Source: Gnetum montanum (taxonomy: Eukaryota > Streptophyta > Gnetopsida > Gnetales > Gnetaceae). Taken from it: DNA of 64,000 bases. Of this stretch, positions 37,997 to 50,385 are shown piece after piece; within the stretch, counting starts at the first letter, position 1; each line of letters opens with the position of its first letter. The notes under the pieces were generated by a model that did no database searches, was not told the origin of the DNA, and saw only the letters and a list, made by a program, of their open reading frames with translations. Both the position numbers and the translations under genes were made by a program. Location of the stretch: contig MNCI01034627.1 of NCBI GenBank assembly GCA_015680685.1, forward strand, positions 1,233,332-1,297,331. Reading direction: 5' to 3'.

Positions 37997-39367
37997 AGGT
38001 GTGCAAAACAAAGAAAACTTGCTAATTTTGTCTATTGAAGAGATGCTAAGATGAGAGAAACCATTGTGAAAAAGTTCTAGAGAAAACCTAATATGTCTTG
38101 GGGCTTCCATATGAGTGTTATGCCATTTACACTAACTAGCATATTGGCATAGCATAAACACCCGCATGCTATGCTGTGCTACACTGCGTAGAGTAACTAC
38201 TAGTCTTGAAATAAATCTTGCCTGAAACCTGAGAATACCTATTTGAGGTTTGACTAGGCAAGCAACTTCTGTAATTGACAAACCTGTCTTCCATGTTGAA
38301 GGGTCCTGGGACTTGTTGAGTTTATCCTTGGGACACTTTGATGCTTTGTGTCCTTGCTATGTTGTGCTACACTATGCAACATAGCACAACGTAGTAGCTA
38401 GTGTGACACAAATTCCTATCTGATTTGCAATGCTTTGTCAAGAAACTTTGCCTGGGGCTTGAGGGCAAAGTGGGAGAAGCAATCTTGAAGGCTGGAGTGT
38501 GGTTAAGTGTAATTCTCTTACTAGAACCACTTGGTAGAGGACATTTGTGTGTTCTATCCCTGCTACGCTATGCTATGCTGCATAGCATAGCACTCGTTGT
38601 TGCCTAGATTCTAACTCATTTTGCAAATATTTTATCACGAGATGATGATCATGTCCTGGCATGATGGAAAAAAAAGCATGCTTGATGGTTAATGTAAGGG
38701 AAAATATGTTCACTTTGCGAAAATCAGTCTGTGTGGAAGCATTGCCACAACAGAATCCCACTACACTATGCTACACTATGTAGCATAGCATAGCATAGCA
38801 CTCAAATGAAGAGGACTTTTAACAAGATTTTCCATATTTTTGCTTCATCATGTTGTTCATGCTTCAAGGATGAAATGAGGTAGGTACCTTGGGGGCTGAG
38901 TTATTAGAAATGGAATTTTTTGTGCCTGTTCAGTCTCCTCAAGGCCTACTATGCTCTGCAGCGTAGCAAGTTCTTATAGTTAGAAAACTTGATAACTGTT
39001 TCACTCATCCTAAACACTTTTGGAAACTCCTACCATGGTCCCTAGGTAGACCATTAGTTGGATCAAGTGTCAACTTGGGCAAGCTAGAGGGTGTAGCAGG
39101 CCTATTAGCCTGGGTGATAGAAAACTTTTTGGACTGTACGGTCTACCCTTGATACCTCTTTCATGCAAACTGGCCTTCTGGCTAGCTGCCATGTTGACTA
39201 TGCTATAGAGGTTGGAAGGTAAGGTTGGAAGCAACTTTACAACCATTAGGACTTTTAGGGTGCCATGTCGTCCGCATGGTCCAATGTGACACCATGCTTG
39301 TAGAGATCCTTGCCCAAATTTTGGGACTATGTTGAATCATCAGGGTCCTAAAATTTATGGTGTTTCA
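37997..39367 (-). mobile_element. Truncated LTR, minus orientation
   Basis: On the minus strand the LTR starts TGAAACACCATAAA at 39,367. It is homologous to the 3' LTR of element 2 from about 28,233 to 26,905, including the series of palindromes (38,110-38,980). The R-U5 end is missing: the match stops at GGTGTGCAAAACAAAG (about 37,997), where the intron of cargo copy C begins. A remnant of the polypurine tract (39,368-39,377) precedes it. Confidence 0.75.
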
Positions 39368-39377
39368 ATGATCCCTC

Positions 39378-41034
39378 TGAAACACCCCAAAAAATTTGAA
39401 GTCATTCTTACTTCACCAGGCCTTGCAATTTGCACAAGGACCATGACAGTTCTTCGGGAGGAGAACATTCTGAGTTCAGGCCAACCAGTTTGGAAAAATT
39501 TCTACTTTAGGTGTAAACAGGCTCTACGGGTCATCATGCCTGTCCACCTAAGTAGCTGACCCAGCTGACAACTTACTCAGAAATGATGTGCGGAGTTGGC
39601 AATAGCATTCCAGATGCGCAAAAAAATTCAGAAATTTTTCTAAGGCATGAAGTTTGGTATGCTACGATACGCCTCGCTATGTAGCATAGAAATCTTCAGA
39701 AGACAATTGCAGAATAGAGTGCTATGCTACGCTATGCCATGTGATGAGTGTAGCATGGCAACAACTTCACAGCTAGTCCCCACACCCAATTTCAAGTCCT
39801 TCAAAAATGTCCCTTTCCATCAAGAAGCAGCGGACCATGTCTGCTACTATGCTACATTGAGCTACATGGCACAGCGAGGTGTAGCAAGTCTACAGAAGAG
39901 ACAAAAGGCACCTCAAAGGGTAGAATCAACAAGTTTACAAGTCTCGCAGGAAGTAAAGTTTGCAAATCAGCAAAGCTTTCATGACTAAGGCTAGTTGCTA
40001 CACTATGCTATGCTACATAGCGTAGCTTAGTGTAGCAAGCATGCAACACACATGTAGTGGAAAACACGACAAGGTGCTATGCTACAAAGCACAGCAGGGC
40101 ATGTAGGTGGTTGTGCGACATCAATGCACTTCACCTAGTTGGACCATTGATACACGTCTCTAGATGCTGATGGCACAATCATGGTGCAATTACAGCATGG
40201 CAGACTCACATTTATGGCATAACAGGCTTGCATTACAATGGTCATGTAGGTCCAACGGTCATACATGGCACATGTGGCGCTAGCAAGTCAACATGGGCCC
40301 AGGGCACGTGGCATTTAAACCATTCCTTTTGCATGCCCTTGATCCTATAAATACCCTGACAAAAAGCATTCAAAGGGTTCAAAATTTTTTCCAAGAAACA
40401 ACATTCAAAAGTGAGGAATTCTCCCCGATTCCTTGACTTTTCATGTCCCTAGCATTCAATCTGGCATTCAAGTTTTCTTTCATGCACATTGTAACATCAA
40501 GCATTGTAAGCTTTCTGTTCAACATTATAAATAGTTAGCTCTTTCAACTAGCATTTTGTTTTGCCTCCCTTTCTACCACCTTGGTAGAATTCCCACATTG
40601 TCAGCGCCCAAGGCCGCACCCAAGCGCACAACCTATTTTGCTCTACACATCTTGGTTACTCTTAGGATCTCTGCACTCTACCATGCTGTGCAACCTACCG
40701 TATCCACCTTAATAGAGCAAGATTGTAGCTTTAGAGCAGTGCATTTTTCTAACTGTATTTTACCTTGTTTCCTATTTATTGTTGCATTTTGCACTACTTT
40801 TTCTACTTTATTTACTTTCAAGCATTACTTCATGTTTTCATCCCCGTTTTCAAAACCATATGTTGCAAAAGGCTATATAGACACTGATTAAGTCCCTGTC
40901 TAATCAACCATATCATTCAGGGTGCTCCATATCTGCACAAACCTAGCATGGCCCTCCGGCAAGTACGAGGTTGAAATTGTCACGCCTGTCAACCGCTTGG
41001 TGTTTTCTAGCCACCGATGTTTTCGATCACTACA
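39378..41034 (+). mobile_element. 5' LTR of element 5
   Basis: The LTR runs from TGAAACACC to CGATCACTACA, 1,657 bp. It has a TATA box (TATAAATA) at 40,346-40,353 and the AAGTCCCTGTCTAATC block near 40,889. U3 holds palindromic words, for example GCTATGCTACATAGCGTAGC near 40,007. Confidence 0.85.
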
Positions 41035-41040
41035 TTTTTT

Positions 41041-41058
41041 TGGTGCTAGAAGGAGGAC
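41041..41058 (+). promoter_or_regulatory. Primer-binding-site-like sequence, element 5
   Basis: TGGTGCTAGAAGGAGGAC lies six bases after the LTR end and matches the equivalent site in element 4. The tRNA is not assigned. Confidence 0.6.
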
Positions 41059-41139
41059 CTTTTGGTGCCTTTTCCATATGTCACGGTAGTTCTGTGAGCC
41101 TTCTGCACCTTGATACACATAAGCATAAACATGACATCA

Positions 41140-42010
41140 TTTTGTGGTTGTGTGCCTTTGTACAGATCGGTCGCATCAACGGTTCCTTGGGAGCCCTACA
41201 GAACACAAGGCCTCTGATCGCCAGCTAACTAGCTCATCTTACAGTAGTCTTGCATGTGTTCTATACCCCATCTCACATGGTATAGAGTGGTCACTTTGAT
41301 GGTTCCTTTGGAACCCTGCATGACATAAAGCCTTCTTGGTCACCAGTTAGCTTGCCCATCTTACAGTAGTCTTACATGCGTTCTATACTCCATCTCACGT
41401 GGTACAGAGCGGTCGCCTCGATAGTTCCTTTAGAACCCTACGAGACATAAAGCCTTCTTAGTCTCTAATTAGCTTCCTCATCTTATGGTAGTCTTGTATG
41501 CATTCTGTACCCCATCTTGTGTGGTACAGAGCGGTCGCTTCAATGGTTCCTATGGAACCCTATGAGACATAAAGCCTTCTTGGTCGCCAGTTAGCTAGCT
41601 TGTCTTACGGTGGTCTTGCATGCGTTCTATACCCCTTCTCGCATGGTATAGGGCGGTCTCTTTGATGGTCCCTCTGGGATCCTACAAGATGCAAAGCCTT
41701 TGATCACTAGTTAGCTTTCCTATCTTACGGTAGTCTTGCACACGCTCTACACCCTATTGTGCACTGGAGTAAATGTGACACCCATTTTTGGTTGTTTATG
41801 CCTTGCATGGTATAGGGTGGTGGCTTCGATGGTCACTCGAGGATCCTACAAGATGCAAAGCCTTCAATCACTAGTTGGCTTGCATGTCTTACGGTAGTCT
41901 TGCATACGCTCTGTACCTCATCATGCACTAGCATAAACATGACACCCTTTTGTGGTTGTTTACACCTTATGTGGTACAAATCAGTTACCTTGATGGTTCC
42001 TCTAGAATCT
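41140..42010 (+). repeat. 122-bp tandem repeats in the element 5 leader
   Basis: The landmark CTTACAGTAGTCTTGCATG recurs at about 41,238, 41,360, 41,482, 41,604, 41,724 and 41,888. The spacing is 122, 122, 122, 120 and 164 bp, the last with an inserted segment. A landmark of the type GAGCGGTCGCCTCGATAGTT repeats in step with it. No coding function is apparent. Confidence 0.9.
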
Positions 42011-42101
42011 AGCAAGACGTGAGGTCTTCTTGTTGTTGCTTTTCAGTATCTTTGTTCTTTTTGCAATTATTATGCTCTTCTGCAAAACTACTCAGCTTGC
42101 A

Positions 42102-45100
42102 ATGGCTTTTTCAACTACTACTGCCAATACCTTCAACGTGGAAGTTCCCTTCAATGTTTCAGATCCCATCACGGTTCAAGGCACTACTGGTGCCAAACAA
42201 CCACTAAACCCGATTCTAGAAACATGCCTATCTCTCAAAATCCAAAATTGAGGACCTAAGGGATTGGCCTAGCAACATGAGCATTATAATTTCCTCTGTG
42301 CAATGGTGCAGGCTAATATGCCCTTGGACGTACACAAACTCGAGGACAAACGTAGCTTTGAGTTCACTTATTGCAATGGGAAGGAGTTTGTTCCTACTCC
42401 TAGCATTTCTTTACATTTAACACAAGCATACCAAAGGCTTCTAGACCAACTAATCCAATTGGCTAGGCTTAGGAAGCAACAGGACATAGCATCCAACCAA
42501 GATGATGCTTTCCAAGATGGATAGGAAGAACTCAATTCCCAGTCGGATGAGGGAGGTCCAACTGGCCCCACTCTTGTCCCTCCTACCCAGTCCTTCTGGG
42601 CCAAGCTATCGTCTCTAACCGCTCCCTTTGTAATTATGCCTATGTTTCTGCAACCCATGATTATAGCTGCTATGGGTAGCTATGCCAATCCCATGGGGTT
42701 CGAACACCCTCTTTTGTTTACAGCTACTATCCCTTTGTAGGCTGTTCAGCAGTCCGTTCTTATAGCACATTGTATGCCAATCATGGCTACCCTACCACAT
42801 GTTCGTACTGTGCCTATTTCACAAGCATACGTGACTTCTATTTCTATGCCTACATTCACATCCATTCCACCCACTATGGTGGGCCCTGGCCCATCCATAT
42901 GCTATGCCCTGGCCCATCCACATGATGGACTCCATTTGTTCCTTCACCCATTCCGCAAGCATCGCAAATGCCTCACTATGTCCGTTTGCAAGCCCACCAA
43001 GCCTCACAGAAGGTCAAACTAACACGAGGTTATGGTCTACACTGCTGATGACACAAGCAGTCTATCTGGTAGCCCAAATTGCCAATGTCTCCTTAACAAC
43101 ACCACCTGCTAGGTGGTGGACAACATAGGCAGCACCACTCCCGGGGGTCATCCCAACTATATCGCCAATGGGTCAGGCCACCACTCTCGCCATTCCACAA
43201 GTGGGAGCTACCCCTATAGCTCCCTAGCCATCCACAATGCCGCCAAGTCTAGACCAAGAATTTCAACTCATCCAGACCTTCACTGAAAAAATAAAACGCC
43301 TCAAAGTTGCTGGGTCTGACATAGTACAAGTCATGGACTTCTACCAGGACAACCCTATCAGCCCTACAATCCCTGCTTTGATGTTACCCCCAGGGATGTC
43401 TTTCCTGCACTTCACAAAGTATGATGGGGAGGGAGATCCCAATGCACATCTTTTCACCTTCAGGTCTCAGTCTTTGCTATTGCAACAATGGATGCACATG
43501 ATCATTCATGTCTTTTCCATGTCCCTAGTCGGGAAAGCCCTAGATTGGTACCGCGCATTGCCACACTTATCCATTTCAACTTTGGAAGAGCTCCTAACCT
43601 AGTTCATGACATGCTTCAAGTACAACTTGAAGATAAAAACCACACTAGATCAGTTGATGAGCATAAAGCAAGATGCTCTGGAACCAATCCAAAAGTTCAT
43701 TCAACCTTGGAGCGCAACCCTTAATGAGATCCGTGAGCCCATCGCGGAGGCCCACCTATTGACCATCTTTAAGGGTGCAGTGAACGACTTCATCAAGTCT
43801 AAAATGTACTACCTCACTCCTCGCTCTCTTAGTCAGGCTTTCGCTCAGACTAAGAGCATAAAGGACACGGCCAAGGCAAGCAAAGACCCAGCCTACATCG
43901 CTTACAAAAGCACCTTTGTAAAAAAGGACAAGGGTAAGGCCCCAAAAACCACAATGGTCACTATGGCAACAGAGGTCAAGCCCAAACCTAACAACAATGG
44001 TAGCAAGAATAATAAGAAACTAGCCATACCCATGGCTAATCCCGTGCCCAAACAAGGCCACATGCCGCAACCTGCTACACCTATGCCTAAGACATCTACA
44101 CAACCCAAACCCAACTTTGAGGGCAAAGACCACTCAAAGTACACCTCGCTACCTCTAAAACCTTCAAAGCTTTTGAAGCAATTGCTGGTAGTGGGATACA
44201 TCCAACATAATCAGATGTCGGAAGATGCAAATTCGAGACATCAACGCTACTACGAGCTCCTTAGGAATCCCTCTTTAGCCATGCCCAATGAGCCTCCAGT
44301 TCCTAGGGGTTTTAGGCTAGACAGGTTTTGTGACTACCACTAACAGTGTGGTCACAACATGGATTATTGTTTGGCATTGCAGGATGACATCCAAAGATTG
44401 ATCTACCAGGGAAAATTAATGCTGGATGAAAGCAACCTAGCACACCCTGAAAACCAATCTATGTATGTCTACATGGATCCCCTCAATGCCAACAATGCTG
44501 ATTATGTCATCAATGCTATTGGCATTAACAGTGATCCCAAGCCACCTTGGCAGCCATTCGTGGTCTGTGTGCCTCAACATAGTACACTAGCACCACCAAC
44601 GGTTGCTCCAAGCTCACAGTAGTTGTTCATCTTGAAAGTCCCATCACAGGCATCCACCTTTGCGCCGCATGCTAGCGGAGCCATGAAGTCCCATCAGGGA
44701 ACACCTCTAACTCCTTTCATCATCAAGGGGCTGACGCCTTCAACGACCCCTATCTCACGAAACAAGGCTGAATAGCCTCCTCGCCCCGCAAGGCGAGAAG
44801 TCCACTTGGTGGGCGAGATGCCAAAGGGAGGTACCGTCAAGGGTATCCCCAAGTCTATGTCTTCGCCCCTTGCATCTGCACGTTTTCCCCCAAAGACAAA
44901 GGTCATCATGACTACGCAGCCTACATGACCCTACAGACAAATGTGAACCCAAATCTAAAGTCACCTTTCCTCGGGAGATTCATCTTCTGGGACAAATCGA
45001 AGAGGAGGAAAGTGTCAAACAAGGGGGTGGCCAAGACCTTATGGATGCCCTCACCTAGGTCAAGCAAGCTCTAAAGTAGAAAAATGCTACAGGAAGCTTG

Positions 45101-45295
45101 TATGACCTAATTATGACATCTCTATCCTATCGTGAGGCTCTAATCTGCATGTTAACGATGATTCCGATCAACGAGAACATGCCAACAAAAGAGGGAATGA
45201 TCCATTCGGTCATGCTTCCCTCTGTACCAGCAGAGTTCGGAACACCTCAATTGACTTTTAGTGACCACACCATTAGGGAAGATCCCGAAGGGGGT
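42102..45295 (+). pseudogene. gag: Ty3/gypsy gag, element 5 (near-complete, with stops)
   Basis: The frame begins MAFSTTTANTFNVEVPF at 42,102. The capsid-type core (FYQDNPISPTIP, ALDWYRALPHLS, FIKSKMYYLTPRSLSQAF) spans about 43,240-43,900. A basic, proline-rich linker follows, then the knuckle CDYH*QCGHNMDYC near 44,330, of the form C-x2-H-x4-H-x4-C. The part before the protease includes SLYDLIMTS and a segment also seen in element 6. Stops such as the one in LT*F (43,600) stand where element 6 has Q. This is the best preserved 5' half in the window. Confidence 0.88.
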
Positions 45296-45921
45296 TAGGT
45301 GACTACAGTGCCTCTCTTCATCACAATTCGGGTCAGCCAACACCAGATCCGAAGGGTACATGTTGATGATGGGGCTATCTCAAACATCATTCCCTTCCCT
45401 ATTGTGGATAAGTTGGGATTGGTTTACTAGATCAAACCCACAACGATATCATGTCTGAGGTCCTTCAATGGGGCACATGTCCTGGTGAAAGGCACAGTTC
45501 AAATAGACTTCATAGTAGGGGACTAGTTCCCCACAGATACCATGTTCATCATGGTTGAGGAAATGCCCAGGTTTAACCTAATCTTGGGAAGATCATGGTT
45601 AGCGCAACTTAGGGCTGTCTCCTCACCCATACACCAGGAAATCCACTTACCATACATAGGTAGGGAGGTGGTGATATATGGTGATGAAGTAGCAATGCAA
45701 GAAATCAGTAACATAGACATGGAGCAGGGCTCAAAGGTCATGACCGCTGAGAGTGAGGCACCTACTCATGCATGCGGAAGGATCAGCCCATCGAGCTAAC
45801 TCCCAAATTGAAAATGCATGGGTTGGATTTCCCTTCCAAGTGGAGGATGATGATGTGAACGAGGGCCCTAGTAAAACACCTCGGCCTCATGTTCCAATCA
45901 ACCCACAATGGATCAAGAGGT
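45296..45921 (+). pseudogene. pro: Aspartic protease, element 5
   Basis: The core shows VHVDDGAISNIIPF (active site DDGA at 45,365-45,376), then CLRSFNGAHVLVKG and FNLILGRSWLA. Two in-frame TAG codons (45,428 and 45,524) interrupt it; element 6 has a TAG at the second site too. The frame ends about PINPQWIKR with a stop overlapping a possible splice donor (GAG then GTAGCT, 45,920). This protease would cut the polyprotein. Confidence 0.8.
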
Positions 45922-45984
45922 AGCTACACATAGCGTAGCAATCCTACTGCTTCCTGCCCAGTTGCCATCCCTTGTACATTCGTC

Positions 45985-46136
45985 ACTTATTTTCTTTGTT
46001 AACATGCCATCTTTTTGACATGCTACGCTATGGCTCGAAATGGCCTAAAACTAGCATCATTGATTTCTGCTTTGTTAACATGCCTTCCTTCTAGCATGCT
46101 ACGCTATGGCTCGAAATGGCCCAAAACTAGCATTAG
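45985..46136 (+). repeat. Spacer motif array after protease, element 5
   Basis: Two long units contain GGCCTAAAACTAGCA and GGCCCAAAACTAGCA, each preceded by CATGCTACGCTATGGC. The array is cut off at about 46,137, where gag sequence resumes. Confidence 0.7.
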
Positions 46137-47451
46137 TGGTAGCAAGAATAACATGAAACCGGCGATACCCGAGGCTAATCCCGTGCCCAAACAGGGCCAT
46201 GTGCTGCAACCTACTACACCTATGCTTGAGACATCTGCACAACCCAAACCTAACTTTGAGCACAAAGATTGCTCAAAGTACACCTCGCTACCTCTAAAGC
46301 CTTCAAAGCTTTTGAACTAACTGCTAGCAGTGGGATACATCCAACATAAGCAGATGTCGGAAGAGGCAAACGCGAGACATCAATGCTACTGCAAGCTTTT
46401 AGAAATTTCTCTTTGGCCATGCTCAATGACCCTCCAGTTCCTAAGGGTTTCAGGATAGACAGGTTTTTTGACTACCACCAACAGTGTGGTCATAACATGA
46501 ATTATTTTCTGGCATTGCAAGATGACATCCAAAGATTAATCGACCAGGGAAAACTAGTGCTGGACAAAAGAAAACTAGTACGCCCTAAAAACCAATCTAT
46601 GTATGTCTACATGGATCCCTGTAATGCCAAAAATGCTGGTTATGTCATCAATGCTATCGGCATTGACAATGATCCCAGGCCACCCCAGTAGCCATTTGTG
46701 GTCTGTGTGCCTCAGCGTAGTGCACCAGCACAACCAGTGGTTGCTCCAAGCTTGCAGCAGTTGTTCATCCTAAAAGTCCCACCATAGGCATCCACCTTTA
46801 CGCCACCTACTAGCAGAGCCACACGATCCCATTAGTTAACACCTCTAACTTCTTTCTTCATCAGGGGGCTGACGCCTTCGACAACCCCTATCTCATGTAA
46901 TAAGGCTGAATAGCCTCCTCACCTAGCAAGGCGAGAAGTTCACTTGGTGTGTGAGACGCCGAAGGGAGGTACCATCAAGGATATCCCCAAGTCTACATAT
47001 TTGCCCCTTGCATCTACACCTTCACCCCCAAAGATAAAGGTCGACATGTCTACGCAGCCTACATCACCCTGCTGACAAGGATCTTAACCCAAATCCAAAG
47101 TCACCTCTCCTCGAGAGATTCATATGCTGGGATGAATCAAAGAGGAGGAAAGTGTTAAACAAGGGGGTGGCCGAGACCTTCTAGACGCGCTCACCCAGGT
47201 CAAGTAAGATCTAAAGTAGAAAAATACTACACTAAGCTTGTACGACCTAATTATGACATCTTTACCCCACCACGAGGCTCTAATCCGCATGTTAATGGTG
47301 GTTCCAGTTGACAAGAACATGCCGGCAGAAGAGAGAGAAATCCATTTAGTCATGATTCCCTCTGTACCAGTGGAGTCCACAACACCTCAATTGACTTTCA
47401 GTGATGATGTCATTAGGGAAGATCCCGAAGGGGGTCAGGTGACTACGGTGC
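46137..47451 (+). pseudogene. gag: Second, partial gag-protease copy
   Basis: From GGTAGCAAGAATAACATG on, the sequence is a close copy of 43,998-45,310, covering the end of gag, the knuckle (FDYHQQCGHNMNYF) and the start of the protease lead. It ends abruptly at 47,451, where an LTR in minus orientation begins. It keeps CAA where element 5 has a TAA stop in the knuckle. It probably derives from a sister element through unequal recombination. Confidence 0.8.
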
Positions 47452-48979
47452 TGTACTGTCAGAAATCGTTAATGTGTAGCTAGAATGAAATGTACGCTGA
47501 GAGACCTACAGACAGGCATAGAAGATCCTACCTTCACTTGAGGGCAAGTTGGAATTGATGAAGGTAGAGTACCTTGGGTGGTCCACATGCAGATCAGACA
47601 AGGATTTCCCTAAAAATATGCCAATATGCGATATGACGGGTTATACATAAATGTTATGATAAATGCAAATCAGCGTGTAGGAATGTAAAAAAGAGATAAA
47701 TAAATAATAACAAAATTGTAACAAATCTTGGCCAAAAATGCAGCAATATTATTGCTTAATGAAAATTACAATGCACCAATCTAAACGCAGTTGTGAATCT
47801 AACACAAGGCGGACGAAGAGCCCCAGTGGATGCAGAGGTGTGATAGTATGCTAGTTCAGACTGCAGGCACAGTGTGGAGGCTGTATGATTAGTGTGCAGG
47901 GCCCAAGTCCAGCATACAGGATGGGTGCTACGGATGTTCTTAGTGTGGGTTGCCCAAATTTTTGCCAAGGTTCTCCAATTTTTCGAACCTCAACTTGGTC
48001 AAAAATCCTAGTTTTTGTACAAGATTGGGCATTAAATTCAGATCTAATATGGGATGATTGGCTATGGGACGCTAGAATTTTGGATCAGGTTACATGTGGA
48101 GCATTGACTGAGTGTAGCAGAATGAAATTTTACAAGTGTACAGCGTGAACCATGCCGATGTGTACACGTTGGGCGTATAGACTCCACACGCTGGACAGCC
48201 TATGGATAAGCACGAAGAACAAATTTCAAAATATGAAGCTAGTCTTGAGTATGGATCTAGATGCCCAATGTCTTGAGAATGCTGCCTATTGATTTTGGGC
48301 TCATTTGACCTTGATTTGGTAGGGTTTTAGGAGGCTCCAAAAGTGTACATGCTAGGCATACACGCTGGGCGTGCGGGACGTGCAGGCCAGCGTACAGGCA
48401 TGAGAGTTCCACTTTTCAAGGTCATAACTTGATTTTTGGGAGCCCATAATGATGTCTGATAGTTTACCTACCTCTAGAACTTTATTTCCTATGAAAATCA
48501 TGCTCTAAGTGTCTGTTTTGGTCTGCCTACGATGGTACACACTGGGCGTGCATGCTGGGCGTGCAGGCCAGCGTGCAAGCATGAAAACCCATCATTTGGA
48601 GCCAAAAAGTTAAATTTCAAGTACTTAAGAGCTATTGGAGATCCTTAGGAAGGTCTTGGGGGGTCCATATGCTCGATTCCAACATGTTTTAACTCATTTT
48701 TGGAGCTAAAAAGTTGCTGCACGTTGAGATGCATGTTGAGCTTTACACTGGGCATGCAGGCTTGTGTGTAAGAAGTATACTTAGTCAACACTAAGTGTTT
48801 TGATGAAACCTATAGTTCTTATTGCTAGATGTTTATGTAGTTTCCAATTGATTTTGGGGAACTCTTTCTTGTTCAATTGTTGCTCTGTTTGATGCTATTT
48901 TTTTGAGGCTTTCAAGCTTGGTCATGACTTATCTCAATTTCTGTCTACAAGTGTTAGCCAAAATTTTTGTGGTGTTTCA
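47452..48979 (-). mobile_element. 3' LTR of element 3
   Basis: On the plus strand it starts TGTACTGTCAG and ends GGTGTTTCA, so on the minus strand it runs TGAAACACC to ACAGTACA, 1,528 bp. A polypurine tract adjoins it. Its U3 words differ from the other LTRs: repeated GGGCGTGCAGGCCAGCGTGC-like blocks near 48,370 and 48,550. This is a different subfamily. Confidence 0.75.
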
Positions 48980-48996
48980 TTGGCCCCTCTTTGTTG
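48980..48996 (-). promoter_or_regulatory. Polypurine tract, element 3
   Basis: TTGGCCCCTCTTTGTTG lies next to the LTR start at 48,979. Confidence 0.75.
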
Positions 48997-50070
48997 ATGC
49001 TTGTAGGAATCAACCCAAGAGACATCTACAAAGAAGTACAAAACACCACAAGAAACTTAGTGGCATTGTCCTTTGATACTTAGCCAAATGTCCTCGCACC
49101 ATGTTCAGAAGTACTTGGGATTGGGAAATGAAGTTTTGAGATGATGTCAAGGGGATTGGGAATTGATTAAGGGATTGTGCTAGTGTGGGAGAGGAGTATT
49201 CATCTTTGTGCAAACAAGTCATGTTGTTCCTTGTCGATGGCCAATGTTTGGTATACTTGGAACCAAGGTATGAGGTGTGCGTCCTTTGGAGGAACAAGAC
49301 TCTTGTATCAGGTTTAAGAGAATTTGTTATCACAACTAAAGCCACACGATGAGATGATGCGTTCTTTGGAGAAACAAGACCCTTGAAGAGTGTCTAATAA
49401 AACCCATTGTTCGACAACCAAAGCCACGCAATGAGATGAAACATGATGTTGTGAGACACGAACGATTCTTTCCAAGATCACTGTCTTCCCGCCTGGGGCT
49501 TATATGGGAAGTGCCAAGGGCTTGTGATTCATTTTGTTCTTTTCTTCATTTTTTTTGAAAAGAGCGTTCTTTCAATTTTACACTCATGCTCATGTGCCAT
49601 GTTGTGTGTTACAACTGCCTAGGAGTGTCGCAGTGTGAAAGCGTATGCCCAAAGTTTTGGGTGCAATGGGTGTATCTGGGAACTGTGACTGGGTAGGAAG
49701 GGGAACGAGATTTTTGGGGAAATGGAGAATGTATTGGGAATTGGGAATGTACTTTTGAATAGATTGATTAACCTGGTTGCATGCATCAGAAACAATGTGG
49801 CACCTTGTCACCGTGATGAAGTGTATCTGTGTACGAGCACCACTGGGTATCATCCTGCAAAAACAACTCCAAGAAGACAAGAAAACCACAATTGAATGAG
49901 TTAGCAAACACTTTAGACATGAATGTAGCTGATGAAACAAAGGCACCAGATGAGATTTTAGGCACTAAATATGAATGGCACCAATGTCATTAGGATCAAC
50001 TGATGATGAGTGAGGCAACGGCTCTGATGAAGTTTGAATGCAGCTACCGATCTGGAGACTAGAGATGAAG
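48997..50070 (-). other. 3' internal tail of element 3, no gene seen
   Basis: This is noncoding sequence between the polypurine tract and the motif array. A segment around 49,260-49,440 is repeated imperfectly (GGAGGAACAAGACTCTTG and GGAGAAACAAGACCCTTG). No supported gene is present. Confidence 0.45.
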
Positions 50071-50074
50071 CTAC

Positions 50075-50360
50075 CAATTTATAGTTGTAGCGGACTGTCG
50101 TGGGTTAGTTTTATGTCATAACCCATTGGAAATTGCCAGTTTAGCATCATAACGAATGGTGCATTGCTAGTTTATAGTCTTGGCAGACTGAGGAGAGGCA
50201 AACCAGTTTATAGTCTTAGTGGACTCCGGTGAACAAAATTGTGGCAGTTTAGTGTCATACCGGACAGGTGCTAGTTTATTGTCATTGCAGATGAACTGTG
50301 GTGCCAGTTTATCATCATAATGCCAGGACGATCTATGGTATCAGTTTACCGTCATGATTC
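50075..50360 (-). repeat. Spacer motif array after integrase, element 3
   Basis: About eight units of the form CCAGTTTATAGTCTTAGTGG are present, with 25-45 bp spacing. It occupies the same place as in elements 1 and 2. Confidence 0.8.
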
Positions 50361-50385
50361 TAGGACGTAGGCATACCTGAGATGT

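Noticed and set aside
42368-43022. Minus- and plus-strand open frames overlapping gag
   Set aside because: They are shadows of the gag frame and show no conservation in the other gag copies.
49010-49946. Minus-strand frames as an extra sense ORF after integrase
   Set aside because: The tails of elements 1 and 2 show no matching protein. Composition and lack of motifs suggest chance.
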